The position numbers and the translations under genes are program-made. The notes under the pieces were generated by a model. The model was not told where the DNA came from, searched no databases, and worked only from the letters and a program-made list of their open reading frames with translations. From a virus: 24,949 bases of DNA. Location: IMG/VR virus record IMGVR_UViG_3300045135_000293, positions 1 through 24,949 of that record; one strand, 5' to 3'. This document shows, one piece after another, positions 5,271 through 11,550 of this stretch (the stretch's first letter is position 1; every line of letters starts with the position of its first letter).

Positions 5271-7466
5271 ATGGAAATGGAACACAAAATGCAAATTGCT
5301 CCCAAGTCCGACATCATTAAGCAATTCATATCACAAATTACAAAGAATTGGAATGAAGTTGGTCAGCCTTTATTAGAGATACGAGCAATCTCAACATCTG
5401 GATCAACAAACGCAGCACGTTTTAGGCTCGATCAAATTGACGAAGCAGTCCAACACGCCGAAGCAATGAACGCAGCCAAGGCAAACATCTACATGTGCAT
5501 CAATGCCATTGATCCAATCAAAGCCGAAGACATCCCAGCAGGCAAAGCCGCCAAGGACACAGACATCCTAGCAGCATTCTACTGCTTTGCAGACGCAGAC
5601 ACAAAAGGCGCAATGGAAAACATTATGTCGTTTGCAGGGCCGAAATTCACCATGTCAGTCAAGACAGGCACAACGCCATTCTCCAGAGGCCACGCATATT
5701 GGGAACTGGAAGAGCCTTGCAAAAACATGGACGCATGGAAAGAAGTCCAAAAATCCATAGCAGCCAGTCTCCAGACAGACGCGGCAGTCATAAATCCTAG
5801 CCGTATCATGCGCGTGGCAGGCACAGTCTCATGGCCGAACAAAAAGAAGCAAGACAAAGGCTACGTTCCTGAACTCGTCACAATGCGCACTGAGTTCACA
5901 AATGACCGCGATCCTCAGCCGTTTGAACGCCTCATGCGTGCATTCCCGAAAAAAGAAGTGCCTAACAATCAAACAAGCGGCATAGAAATAGACCTCGGAC
6001 AGCAAGCAATGGATCGGCAGCTTGCAGCGCAAAGCGTCATGGCAGGCGATGATTGGCACAACAACATCATCAGGCTCGTCGCCTCATACGTCAGCAAAGG
6101 GCTGTCAGACGAGGAAATCCACGCCATCACGGACAGCTTCACATTGTCAGGCTACTCGGTAGACGACACAAGACAAGAAGTGCAGCAGGCAATCAACGGT
6201 GCAAGAGACAAAGGATGGACGCCACCGCCCGATCCCATCAAAGAACGCATGCAGAAGCAAAACCAAGCTCTAAACATAGCCACAGAGCCGTCAGAAAGCC
6301 CCACAGAGAGCGAAACAGCCCCAAATTGGCCTACGCCCTATGAAATGTTTGATGCGCTCACGCTGCCGCGCAGGGAGTGGGTCTACGGATACGACTACAT
6401 CAAAAAATACATCAGCGTGACAGCCTCGGCAGGCGGGATCGGTAAAACAAGCGCAATCATCGTGGAAGCCTTAGCAATCGCAACTGGCAAGCCGCTCCTC
6501 GGCACGGCAGTTAAGCAGCAGACAAATGTTTGGGTCATCAACCTAGAAGACCCAATGTCCGAAATGCAAATGCGCACAATCGCTGCCATGCAGCATTATG
6601 GTCTGACACCAGACGACATCAAAGGCCGACTGTTCATGAACGGCGAAGACACAATGGAAATCACGCTGGCAGCAGAAAACAGGGACGGCCTCATCACAAA
6701 CGATGACATGTTGGCAGCCATGATCCGCGTCATCAAGCAAAACAAAATAGGCGTCGTCATCCTCGATCCGTTCGTTTCAGCACACCTCGTAAACGAAAAC
6801 AACAACGGATCAGTCCAGGCAGTCGTGGCAATGCTCAGAAAGCTCGCTAGAGACACAAACAGCTCAGTCCAGCTCGTGCATCACATCAGAAAAGGCAACG
6901 GTGACGATGCAACGATTGATAGTGTCAGAGGTGCAGGCTCGCTCATTGGGGCAGCACGGGCAGCCAGAGTGATCAACAGGATCACACCAGACGATGCAAT
7001 CGCGCTGGGCGTAGACGAACACGAAGCCCTCGGCATCTTCAGAATAGACGACGGCAAAGCAAACCTCGCACCGCCATCAGACAAGGCAGTCTACAGACGT
7101 ATGCAAAGCGTCGAAATAGCAAACGGTGAACACATCGGGGTTGCCACGGAGTTTAAGCTGCCCGATCTGTTTGACGGCGTGACAACCAAGAACCTCTACA
7201 ATGTTCAACGCACAATCGGCAAGGCAGAGGAAGCAGACGGTGCATACCGAGCAAACGCACAGGCTGACAACTGGGTTGGTAAGGCAGTCGCGGCAGAGCT
7301 AGACCTTGATCTGGGCAAGCCAAATCATGTGGCAAAGACGAAGGCAATCATCAAGCAGTGGATCAGCTCTGGCAGCCTGCAAGTTGTCAAGCTGCCAAAT
7401 AAACGAAAAGGCGGCGAAGCACCGTGTGTGATTGTTGGAGAGTGGGTGAACCATGACGAGGTGTAA
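5271..7466 (+). CDS. RepA-like primase-helicase (731 aa)
   Basis: Start at 5271 (MEMEHKMQIA) after AGGGAGGG; an in-frame start at 5232 lies over the upstream hairpin. The N-terminal 220 residues resemble archaeo-eukaryotic-type primase (RepB-like) domains: FADADTK near 106-112, a conserved GHAYWELEEP segment near 140-149, then NPSRIMRVAGTVSWPNKK. The C-terminal half is a RecA-fold ATPase of the RepA/AAA_25 type: Walker A GGIGKT at 388-393, WVINLED, Walker B VVILDPF at 495-501, the LVHHIRKG sensor near 535-542 and SVRGAGSLIGAARA. A fused primase and hexameric helicase would drive phage replication fork progression. The iteron-like block immediately downstream fits an initiator role. Confidence 0.87.
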   Translation: MEMEHKMQIAPKSDIIKQFISQITKNWNEVGQPLLEIRAISTSGSTNAARFRLDQIDEAVQHAEAMNAAKANIYMCINAIDPIKAEDIPAGKAAKDTDILAAFYCFADADTKGAMENIMSFAGPKFTMSVKTGTTPFSRGHAYWELEEPCKNMDAWKEVQKSIAASLQTDAAVINPSRIMRVAGTVSWPNKKKQDKGYVPELVTMRTEFTNDRDPQPFERLMRAFPKKEVPNNQTSGIEIDLGQQAMDRQLAAQSVMAGDDWHNNIIRLVASYVSKGLSDEEIHAITDSFTLSGYSVDDTRQEVQQAINGARDKGWTPPPDPIKERMQKQNQALNIATEPSESPTESETAPNWPTPYEMFDALTLPRREWVYGYDYIKKYISVTASAGGIGKTSAIIVEALAIATGKPLLGTAVKQQTNVWVINLEDPMSEMQMRTIAAMQHYGLTPDDIKGRLFMNGEDTMEITLAAENRDGLITNDDMLAAMIRVIKQNKIGVVILDPFVSAHLVNENNNGSVQAVVAMLRKLARDTNSSVQLVHHIRKGNGDDATIDSVRGAGSLIGAARAARVINRITPDDAIALGVDEHEALGIFRIDDGKANLAPPSDKAVYRRMQSVEIANGEHIGVATEFKLPDLFDGVTTKNLYNVQRTIGKAEEADGAYRANAQADNWVGKAVAAELDLDLGKPNHVAKTKAIIKQWISSGSLQVVKLPNKRKGGEAPCVIVGEWVNHDEV

Positions 7467-7475
7467 AGTTGCTAG

Positions 7476-7528
7476 CCACACTTCCACACCTTGTTTTCCC
7501 AAAGTGTGGGTAAGGTGTGGAAGTGTGG
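7476..7528. repeat. Perfect 17-bp inverted repeat
   Basis: Arms at 7476-7492 and 7512-7528 are exact reverse complements, each containing two copies of the CCACAC/GTGTGG core. The 19-base loop includes a further GTGTGGG. It could extrude as a cruciform or fold as a long RNA hairpin at the end of the primase-helicase transcript. Confidence 0.85.
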
Positions 7529-7630
7529 AAGAAAAGCCACAAAATACCCTTCCACACCACCTGCATATATATATGCAAGGTGTGGTGGGGTGGTGGTTTA
7601 GGTTGAAGTGGGGTGTGGAACAAGGTGTGG
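7476..7630. other. Iteron-like repeat and palindrome block, candidate replication origin
   Basis: Between the primase-helicase stop and the next gene, the core GGTGTGG or its complement CCACACC, with close variants, occurs about nine times. A 17-bp inverted repeat is perfect: CCACACTTCCACACCTT at 7476-7492 and its complement at 7512-7528, around a 19-base loop. A second imperfect one surrounds the 16-base AT-rich palindrome TGCATATATATATGCA (7562-7577), flanked by CCACACC and GGTGTGG. Further copies lie near 7611 and 7622. Iterons plus an AT-rich unwinding element beside a replication gene are typical of phage and plasmid origins, so an origin is the best guess. No protein-coding frame here looks real. 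Confidence 0.55.
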
Positions 7631-7649
7631 TAAATCGGAGGGTAAACAG

Positions 7650-8216
7650 ATGAAGCAGACCAAAAGACAAAAGAAGTCGGATCGCATATTGCATGGCAGT
7701 CAGTCCAGAGATGCCATCATGTGCGACTACGCTCTGGCTCCAGTTGACAGGCTGGCAATCCAGATGGACGAGAAGTGGGGGATTGATGTGCTGCCTGAAC
7801 TGGTCAGTGTCTCGATGTCGCAAAAGTATGGCAGTGCGGTGGCCAAGATGAATGCGGCAGTTGAGGCAGGCGATGTAGAAGAATGCAAGAAGCGATGTGA
7901 GGTCGTGATAAGAGGTCTGCAAGCGATGGATGCTGAGGCTGAACGTATTGGCGCACAGAGAGCCTCTACGGATGTTTGGGAAGTAGAGATAAACGGCAAG
8001 CTGTTCGGCGTTATGAAGGACGGTAGATCGTGGCGCACGATAAAGAAGCAGCGTCCTGAGTTGGAGCTGCTAACGCTGCGTGAGGTTGGGTTGGCTTACT
8101 CTTGGTTCCGCGACAACTGGGCAGGTGAGCTAGAGAAGTCGGCTAAGAAATCATTCCCAAGCGCAGAGGTTATCGACATCAAGGGGAAACTGTTTGACGA
8201 TCCTATTCCCTTCTGA
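7650..8216 (+). CDS. Hypothetical protein with SSB-like C-terminal tip (188 aa)
   Basis: Start at 7650 (MKQTKRQKKSD) after GGAGG; the longer frame from 7608 runs through the repeat block. The N-terminus is strongly basic. The middle is helical. A segment TDVWEVEINGKLFGVMKDG (residues about 107-125) looks like beta strands. The protein ends IDIKGKLFDDPIPF. The terminal DDPIPF is nearly identical to the acidic tip of bacterial SSB proteins, through which they bind replication and repair enzymes. The body does not resemble an OB fold by eye. It may be an accessory that docks on SSB partners, or a divergent SSB. It is the last gene before the operon terminator. Confidence 0.75.
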   Translation: MKQTKRQKKSDRILHGSQSRDAIMCDYALAPVDRLAIQMDEKWGIDVLPELVSVSMSQKYGSAVAKMNAAVEAGDVEECKKRCEVVIRGLQAMDAEAERIGAQRASTDVWEVEINGKLFGVMKDGRSWRTIKKQRPELELLTLREVGLAYSWFRDNWAGELEKSAKKSFPSAEVIDIKGKLFDDPIPF

Positions 8217-8236
8217 AATAGTGTGGATACTTGATG

Positions 8237-8269
8237 ATGTAGAGATTTACCCATTTCCCTCTACATTTT
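8237..8269 (+). terminator. Possible weak hairpin terminator
   Basis: ATGTAGAG and CTCTACAT form an 8-bp stem around 14 bases, followed by a short T-run. The stem is AT-rich and the loop long, so it would be inefficient alone. It precedes the strong terminator at 8285. Confidence 0.35.
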
Positions 8270-8284
8270 CTGCCTCACTGAACT

Positions 8285-8311
8285 GGCTCGGCATTGCGCC
8301 GAGCCTTTTTT
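8285..8311 (+). terminator. Rho-independent terminator of the replication operon
   Basis: GGCTCGGC, a five-base loop ATTGC, and GCCGAGCC form a perfect 8-bp GC-rich stem followed directly by six T residues. This is a textbook intrinsic terminator, about 70 bases after the stop of the 188-aa gene. Confidence 0.92.
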
Positions 8312-8328
8312 GTTTGTAGCGTAAATGC

Positions 8329-8520
8329 ATGAACACATTTGTCGTAGAATACGATCCAGATATGGATGAGGATGAGATTGATGCAGAGGTTGCAGAGATA
8401 CTGTGGCTGATCAACGAACGCATCCTTGGTGGTAGCTGCAAGAAGGTTATGGCAGTGGCTCTCAGCTTTGCTATGAAAGAATACTTAGAGAACAGCGAAG
8501 CATTCGGCATGCATCATTAG
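8329..8520 (+). CDS. Small acidic protein (63 aa)
   Basis: The frame starts MNTFVVEYDPDMDEDEIDAE and ends AFGMHH. It is highly acidic in the first third and helical after that. It begins 18 bases after the terminator T-run and has no clear Shine-Dalgarno sequence, so it needs its own promoter or readthrough. Acidic small proteins of phages sometimes mimic DNA to block host enzymes, but nothing here proves that. I do not recognise the family. Reasonable amino-acid composition and uninterrupted length favour a real gene, with moderate confidence. Confidence 0.5.
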   Translation: MNTFVVEYDPDMDEDEIDAEVAEILWLINERILGGSCKKVMAVALSFAMKEYLENSEAFGMHH

Positions 8521-8587
8521 CGCGTCAGAACACACAGCGACGGCAAGGCGCAGGCGCACGCGCGGATACCTGAGCGCTCGTTCAATT

Positions 8588-8613
8588 ACAACATTGATAA
8601 CACTATATGTTGT
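8588..8613. promoter_or_regulatory. Operator-like inverted repeat
   Basis: ACAACAT (8588-8594) and ATGTTGT (8607-8613) are perfect 7-bp arms around a 12-base AT-rich spacer. The spacing between arm centres is about two helical turns, which suits a dimeric DNA-binding protein. Confidence 0.45.
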
Positions 8614-8647
8614 GCCATTGCGGAATTTGCATAGCTCAGTCAGCCAA

Positions 8648-8663
8648 GGCTTTGCGCAAAGCC
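8648..8663. repeat. 16-bp perfect palindrome
   Basis: GGCTTTGCGCAAAGCC is self-complementary over 16 bases and is followed by CTTATTTATAT. As RNA it would be a 6-bp stem with a GCGC loop and a weak T-rich tail, so it may be a weak terminator for the 63-aa gene. As DNA it may be a protein-binding site. Confidence 0.5.
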
Positions 8664-8725
8664 CTTATTTATATATCACATGCCATTATTGGAATTTAAC
8701 ATAATCGACATTATCGGAGTAACCT

Positions 8726-8797
8726 ATGCATTTTCTGCAACCCGAGCAGCCAGACCCCCCCCCAACGCTGCGGAAGAGGGGGGGCATGTGTGTGTAG
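8726..8797 (+). CDS. Possible 23-codon leader peptide
   Basis: A short frame MHFLQPEQPDPPPTLRKRGG runs to TAG after three more codons. A GGAG Shine-Dalgarno sequence lies six bases upstream. The C9 tract encodes the Pro run and the G7 tract the Gly pair, so translation would cross both tracts and disrupt their pairing. That is how leader peptides control attenuators, but the frame may be chance. Confidence 0.22.
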   Translation: MHFLQPEQPDPPPTLRKRGGMCV

Positions 8798-8814
8798 AAA
8801 AACGCAGACACCTG

Positions 8815-8823
8815 TGCTACAAT
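8815..8823 (+). promoter_or_regulatory. Extended -10 promoter candidate for the late operon
   Basis: TGCTACAAT fits the extended -10 consensus TGnTATAAT with one mismatch. No good -35 is seen 17 bases upstream. A transcript starting about 7 bases downstream would begin with the 10-bp hairpin arm at 8831 and lead into the terminase genes. Confidence 0.35.
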
Positions 8824-8830
8824 CAAGCCA

Positions 8831-8896
8831 GACTGCCACGCAACCTCACTGCTCTATGTTTCGTCTCTCCCTACACTCATGAGCGCCGTGGCAGTC
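8831..8896 (+). other. Long-loop hairpin in the terminase leader
   Basis: GACTGCCACG (8831-8840) and CGTGGCAGTC (8887-8896) are perfect 10-bp complements around a 46-base loop. The G7 tract upstream (8778) and the C8 tract directly after the stem (8898) could add an outer helix. The alternative is for the G7 tract to pair with the C9 tract at 8755. Confidence 0.6.
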
Positions 8897-8969
8897 ACCC
8901 CCCCCATACCCCTATTGCCAGAACTGCTAGCATGGTCTAAAATTTTAAAAATTGTGAAAGCGAGGCGAT

Positions 8970-9452
8970 ATGGCGGGAAAGCAGCTAAAAAAGACAATAC
9001 TTGCAGACGTTGCCAAGAAGGGCGGCGCGGAATATGTGCGTGAGATGGCGTCTAGCATGACATTAAAGGCTTGGGCTGCTCAGGAATGGAAATGCAGCCG
9101 CAACTACCTGAGCGAGACGATCCGCAGTGTTCCTGAGTATGCTCGTGTATTAGAAGCTGCGCAGTCGGTTTTAGCGGATGCTATGATGGAGGAAAATGTT
9201 GAGATTGCTGATAGCATTCCAGAGACTGCATCGAGTACGCAGATTGCAAAGGTTCGTGAGCAAATGCAGGCACGAAAGATGTTGGCTGCTGGGCTGAATA
9301 GGGATCGGTACGGCTCTGGCCCTCGTGCTGAGATTACGTTGAACCTTGGTGATTTGCACTTGGATGCGCTTAGGAAGATCAGCTCAGACCGCCAGGCATT
9401 GATGGCAGAGGATCGTGAGCGTGAGATGAAGGTTATTGAGCATGACGAGTGA
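8970..9452 (+). CDS. Terminase small subunit (160 aa)
   Basis: The protein sits directly upstream of the large terminase subunit and overlaps it. Its N-terminal part contains a predicted HTH (MTLKAWAAQEWKCSRNYLSETI, residues about 29-50), the expected DNA-recognition element of small terminase subunits. The middle helices (ARVLEAAQSVLADAMMEENVE and KVREQMQARKMLAAGLNRDRYG) match the oligomerisation region and the closing RxRYG-like segment common in this family. It would recognise the packaging site and load the large subunit on concatemeric DNA. The Shine-Dalgarno sequence is GCGAGGCG. Confidence 0.8.
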   Translation: MAGKQLKKTILADVAKKGGAEYVREMASSMTLKAWAAQEWKCSRNYLSETIRSVPEYARVLEAAQSVLADAMMEENVEIADSIPETASSTQIAKVREQMQARKMLAAGLNRDRYGSGPRAEITLNLGDLHLDALRKISSDRQALMAEDREREMKVIEHDE

Positions 9453-10845
9453 CGCCAATCCTTTTGAGGAGTTTACGTTACAGTATATGGATGACCCTGT
9501 GCTGTTCGTTAAGGAGGTGTTAGGCGCTGAGCCGTTGCCGTATCAGGCTGAGTTTTTGAATGCGATTGCGACAGGGGAGCGTCGGATTAGCATACGAAGC
9601 GGTCACGGCACTGGAAAGTCAACATCAGCCTCGTGGGCGATGCTGTGGTATCTGCTGATGCGTTTTCCGAATAAGGTTGTTGTGACTGCTCCCACAAGTG
9701 GACAGCTTTTTGACGCGCTGTTTGCTGAGCTAAAAAGATGGATCGGTGAGCTGCCGAAGCCAATACAAGACCTCTTGACCGTTAAGAGCGATCGAGTTGA
9801 GCTGACGGCTGCGCCGTCTGAGATGTTTATATCTGCCAGAACGTCGCGTGCAGAGACGCCAGAGGCTTTGGCGGGTGTACACAGTGACAATGTTTTGCTT
9901 GTCGTTGACGAAGCGTCTGGTGTGCCTGAGAAGGTGTTTGAGGCTGCTGCTGGTAGTATGTCGGGCCACAATGCCACGACAATCCTTCTCAGCAACCCAA
10001 CGCGGTCAACTGGTACGTTTTATGAGAGCCAGACGCGGATGGCGAACACTTGGTGGACGCAGCGGTGGAGCTGCGTTGATAGTCCGTTGGTGAGTGATGA
10101 GTTCGTTGACGAGATGCGTGAGCGGTATGGGGAAGAGAGCAATGCGTTCCGCATTCGTGTTTTGGGTGAGTTTCCTCTGGCTGATGACGATACGATTATA
10201 CCGTTTCATTTGGTTGATGCTGCGATGAACAGGGATATTGAGGTTGATGATGAGCGTCGGCCTGTCTGGGCTGTTGACCCTGCGCGGTTTGGTAGTGACA
10301 GGACTGCGTTTTGCAAGCGTGTTGGTTCGGTGATTACGGAAATAAAGAGCTGGCGTGGGTTGGACTTGATGCAGACAGTTGGTCGCGTGATGGCAGAATA
10401 TGAGGCACTAAATCCGAGCAACAGACCGTCGGAGATATTGGTTGACAGCATTGGCGTCGGTTCTGGTGTGGTTGATCGGTTGCGTGAGCTTGGTGCGCCT
10501 GTGAGGGGTGTGAATGTGGCTGAAAGTCCGTCTATGGGCGAAACGTATAATAATTTGAGAACTGAGCTGTGGTTTAAGACAAAGGCGTGGCTAGAGGATC
10601 GAGGGTGTAAGCTGCCGCAAGACGATGAGCTTATGGCTGATCTGACAGGCATTCGGTATTCGTTTACGTCGTCTGGCAAGATGGCGGCTGAGAGTAAGGA
10701 TCAGATGAGGCGCAGAGGATTAAGATCGCCTGACTTGGCAGATGCTGTTTGTTTGACAATGGCGAGTGACGCGGCGATGGCGCTGTCTGGGCCTATGTCG
10801 TCTTGGCGGGGTGAGCTGAGAAGGAATTTGCGCGGTATTGCGTAG
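9442..10845 (+). CDS. terL: Terminase large subunit (467 aa)
   Basis: Start taken at the ATG at 9442 (MTSDANPFEEF), with AAGG nine bases upstream; an in-frame TTG lies at 9436. The ATPase domain has Walker A GHGTGKS (54-60), the VVTAPTSGQ segment and Walker B VLLVVDEAS with catalytic Glu near 157. The C-terminal RNase H-like nuclease has AVDPARFGSDRT (Asp279), EILVDSIGVGSG (Asp335) and DLADAVCL (Asp434). This enzyme pumps DNA into the prohead and cuts it. Length is typical. No portal gene follows, which is unusual. Codons are rich in G and T in the third position, unlike the replication operon. Confidence 0.93.
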   Translation: MTSDANPFEEFTLQYMDDPVLFVKEVLGAEPLPYQAEFLNAIATGERRISIRSGHGTGKSTSASWAMLWYLLMRFPNKVVVTAPTSGQLFDALFAELKRWIGELPKPIQDLLTVKSDRVELTAAPSEMFISARTSRAETPEALAGVHSDNVLLVVDEASGVPEKVFEAAAGSMSGHNATTILLSNPTRSTGTFYESQTRMANTWWTQRWSCVDSPLVSDEFVDEMRERYGEESNAFRIRVLGEFPLADDDTIIPFHLVDAAMNRDIEVDDERRPVWAVDPARFGSDRTAFCKRVGSVITEIKSWRGLDLMQTVGRVMAEYEALNPSNRPSEILVDSIGVGSGVVDRLRELGAPVRGVNVAESPSMGETYNNLRTELWFKTKAWLEDRGCKLPQDDELMADLTGIRYSFTSSGKMAAESKDQMRRRGLRSPDLADAVCLTMASDAAMALSGPMSSWRGELRRNLRGIA

Positions 10846-10878
10846 TGTGATATGGTCGGTGCAACATAGGAGGTTTTT

Positions 10879-10992
10879 ATGGCATATAGTAAAAAGATGG
10901 GCGCTGCGCCTAAGTTTAAGCCTTGCAGGGGCTGCCCAACACCAGTTGCGTGCGCTCGTAAGGGCAAGTGCATGGCGAAGGCGAAGAAGTAA
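10879..10992 (+). CDS. 37-aa basic Cys4 microprotein
   Basis: An AGGAGG Shine-Dalgarno sequence sits seven bases before the ATG. The protein begins MAYSKKMGAAPKFKP and continues with four cysteines spaced CxxC-x5-C-x5-C, then ends in a Lys-rich tail. Four cysteines in a basic peptide suggest a minimal zinc-binding knuckle that could touch nucleic acid. Its TAA overlaps the ATG of the next gene (TAATG). It is too short for most gene callers. Function unknown; location right after the terminase suggests a virion or packaging accessory. Confidence 0.7.
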   Translation: MAYSKKMGAAPKFKPCRGCPTPVACARKGKCMAKAKK

Positions 10993-11162
10993 TGCCAGGA
11001 GCTAAGAAGGGGCTATATGCCAACATTCACGCTAAGCGTAAGCGCATTGAGGCGGGCAGCGGCGAAAAGATGCGCAAGGCTGGAAGCAAAGGTGCGCCGA
11101 CTGCCAAGGCGTTTAAAGCGGCGGCAAAAACGGCAAAGAAGCCAGCGAAAAAGAAAAAGTGA
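10992..11162 (+). CDS. Lys/Ala-rich histone-like small protein (56 aa)
   Basis: MPGAKKGLYANIHAKRKRIE begins a highly basic protein that ends in a Lys/Ala/Pro tail like histone H1 C-terminal tails (AAKTAKKPAKKKK). The YANIHAKRKRI and EKMRKAGSKGAPT segments recur, to my memory, in small proteins of many marine phages beside terminase or portal genes. It could neutralise packaged DNA or occupy the virion interior. It is linked to its neighbours on both sides by overlapping stop/start codons. Confidence 0.75.
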   Translation: MPGAKKGLYANIHAKRKRIEAGSGEKMRKAGSKGAPTAKAFKAAAKTAKKPAKKKK

Positions 11163-11290
11163 TGCCTTATAGTAAGTATAGTCCGAAGCAGAAGAAACTT
11201 GCAGCGATGGCTGGAAATCGTAAGAAAATTACGGCTGCTGATCTAAAAGCTGTTTCTAAGGCTAAGGCAAAGAAGAAGAAAAAGAAGTAA
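11162..11290 (+). CDS. 42-aa basic microprotein
   Basis: The frame MPYSKYSPKQKKLAAMAGNR overlaps the previous TGA (TGATG) and ends with a run of six Lys codons before TAA, which in turn overlaps the next ATG. About a third of residues are Lys or Arg. Motifs KQKKLAAMA and KITAADLKA resemble short DNA- or RNA-contacting tails in small phage proteins. No own Shine-Dalgarno sequence is needed given tight coupling. Function unknown; likely part of the same packaging or virion set as its two neighbours. Confidence 0.65.
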   Translation: MPYSKYSPKQKKLAAMAGNRKKITAADLKAVSKAKAKKKKKK

Positions 11291-11550
11291 TGGCGAAAGA
11301 CCCTAGACTGAGCCGCGTTGGCGTTTCTGGTTATAATAAGCCGAAGAGGACGCCGAGCCATCCGACAAAGAGCCATGTTGTCGTGGCGAAAGAGGGTGAC
11401 AAGACGAAGACCATACGGTTTGGTCAGCAGGGCAAGACAGGCGACAAGACGATGACGAAGCGTGCGAAGTCGTTTAAAGCGCGTCATGCAAAGAACATTG
11501 CCAAAGGCAAGATGTCTGCGGCGTATTGGGCGAATAAGGTTAAGTGGTAG
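11290..11550 (+). CDS. Small basic conserved-type phage protein (86 aa)
   Basis: MAKDPRLSRVGVSGYNKPKR begins a very basic protein that ends KMSAAYWANKVKW. The segments SHVVVAKEGDKTKTIRFGQQG and SFKARHAKNIAKGKMSAAYWA match a pattern I know from small proteins in many marine tailed-phage structural clusters. Three beta-like strands followed by a basic helix are expected. Its role is unknown, although RNA or DNA contact is likely from charge. It overlaps the preceding gene (TAATG), and the next ATG follows its stop directly. Confidence 0.8.
   Translation: MAKDPRLSRVGVSGYNKPKRTPSHPTKSHVVVAKEGDKTKTIRFGQQGKTGDKTMTKRAKSFKARHAKNIAKGKMSAAYWANKVKW

Larger units (their letters stand above)
8521..8969. 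other. Structured non-coding region upstream of the late operon
   Basis: This 449-bp stretch has no convincing gene; an 86-aa frame at 8680-8940 has an implausible composition and crosses the homopolymer tracts. It holds an inverted repeat (8588-8613), a 16-bp palindrome (8648-8663), a C9 tract (8755-8763), a G7 tract (8778-8784), an extended -10 (8815-8823), a 10-bp stem (8831-8840 with 8887-8896) and a C8 tract (8898-8905). Lying just before the terminase genes, it could combine the late promoter with a packaging recognition site. Neither role is shown directly. Confidence 0.6.

Noticed and set aside
7453-7653. 66-aa plus-strand frame through the iteron block
   Set aside because: It starts inside the primase-helicase end and encodes a low-quality Cys/His/Trp mix dictated by the repeats; no homology pattern is visible.
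7299-7922. 207-aa minus-strand frame
   Set aside because: It spans the end of the primase-helicase, the repeat block and the next gene on the opposite strand; composition is poor and no start signal is evident.
8628-8680. tRNA-like sequence containing TAGCTCAGT
   Set aside because: Only the D-arm-like string is present; there is no anticodon stem, T-arm GTTCGA or acceptor pairing.
8680-8940. 86-aa plus-strand frame
   Set aside because: It crosses the C9, G7 and C8 tracts, has an unlikely Cys/His/Pro-rich composition and no ribosome-binding site.
9603-9995. 130-aa minus-strand frame inside terL
   Set aside because: Antisense to the conserved Walker A/B region of the terminase; explained by codon bias.
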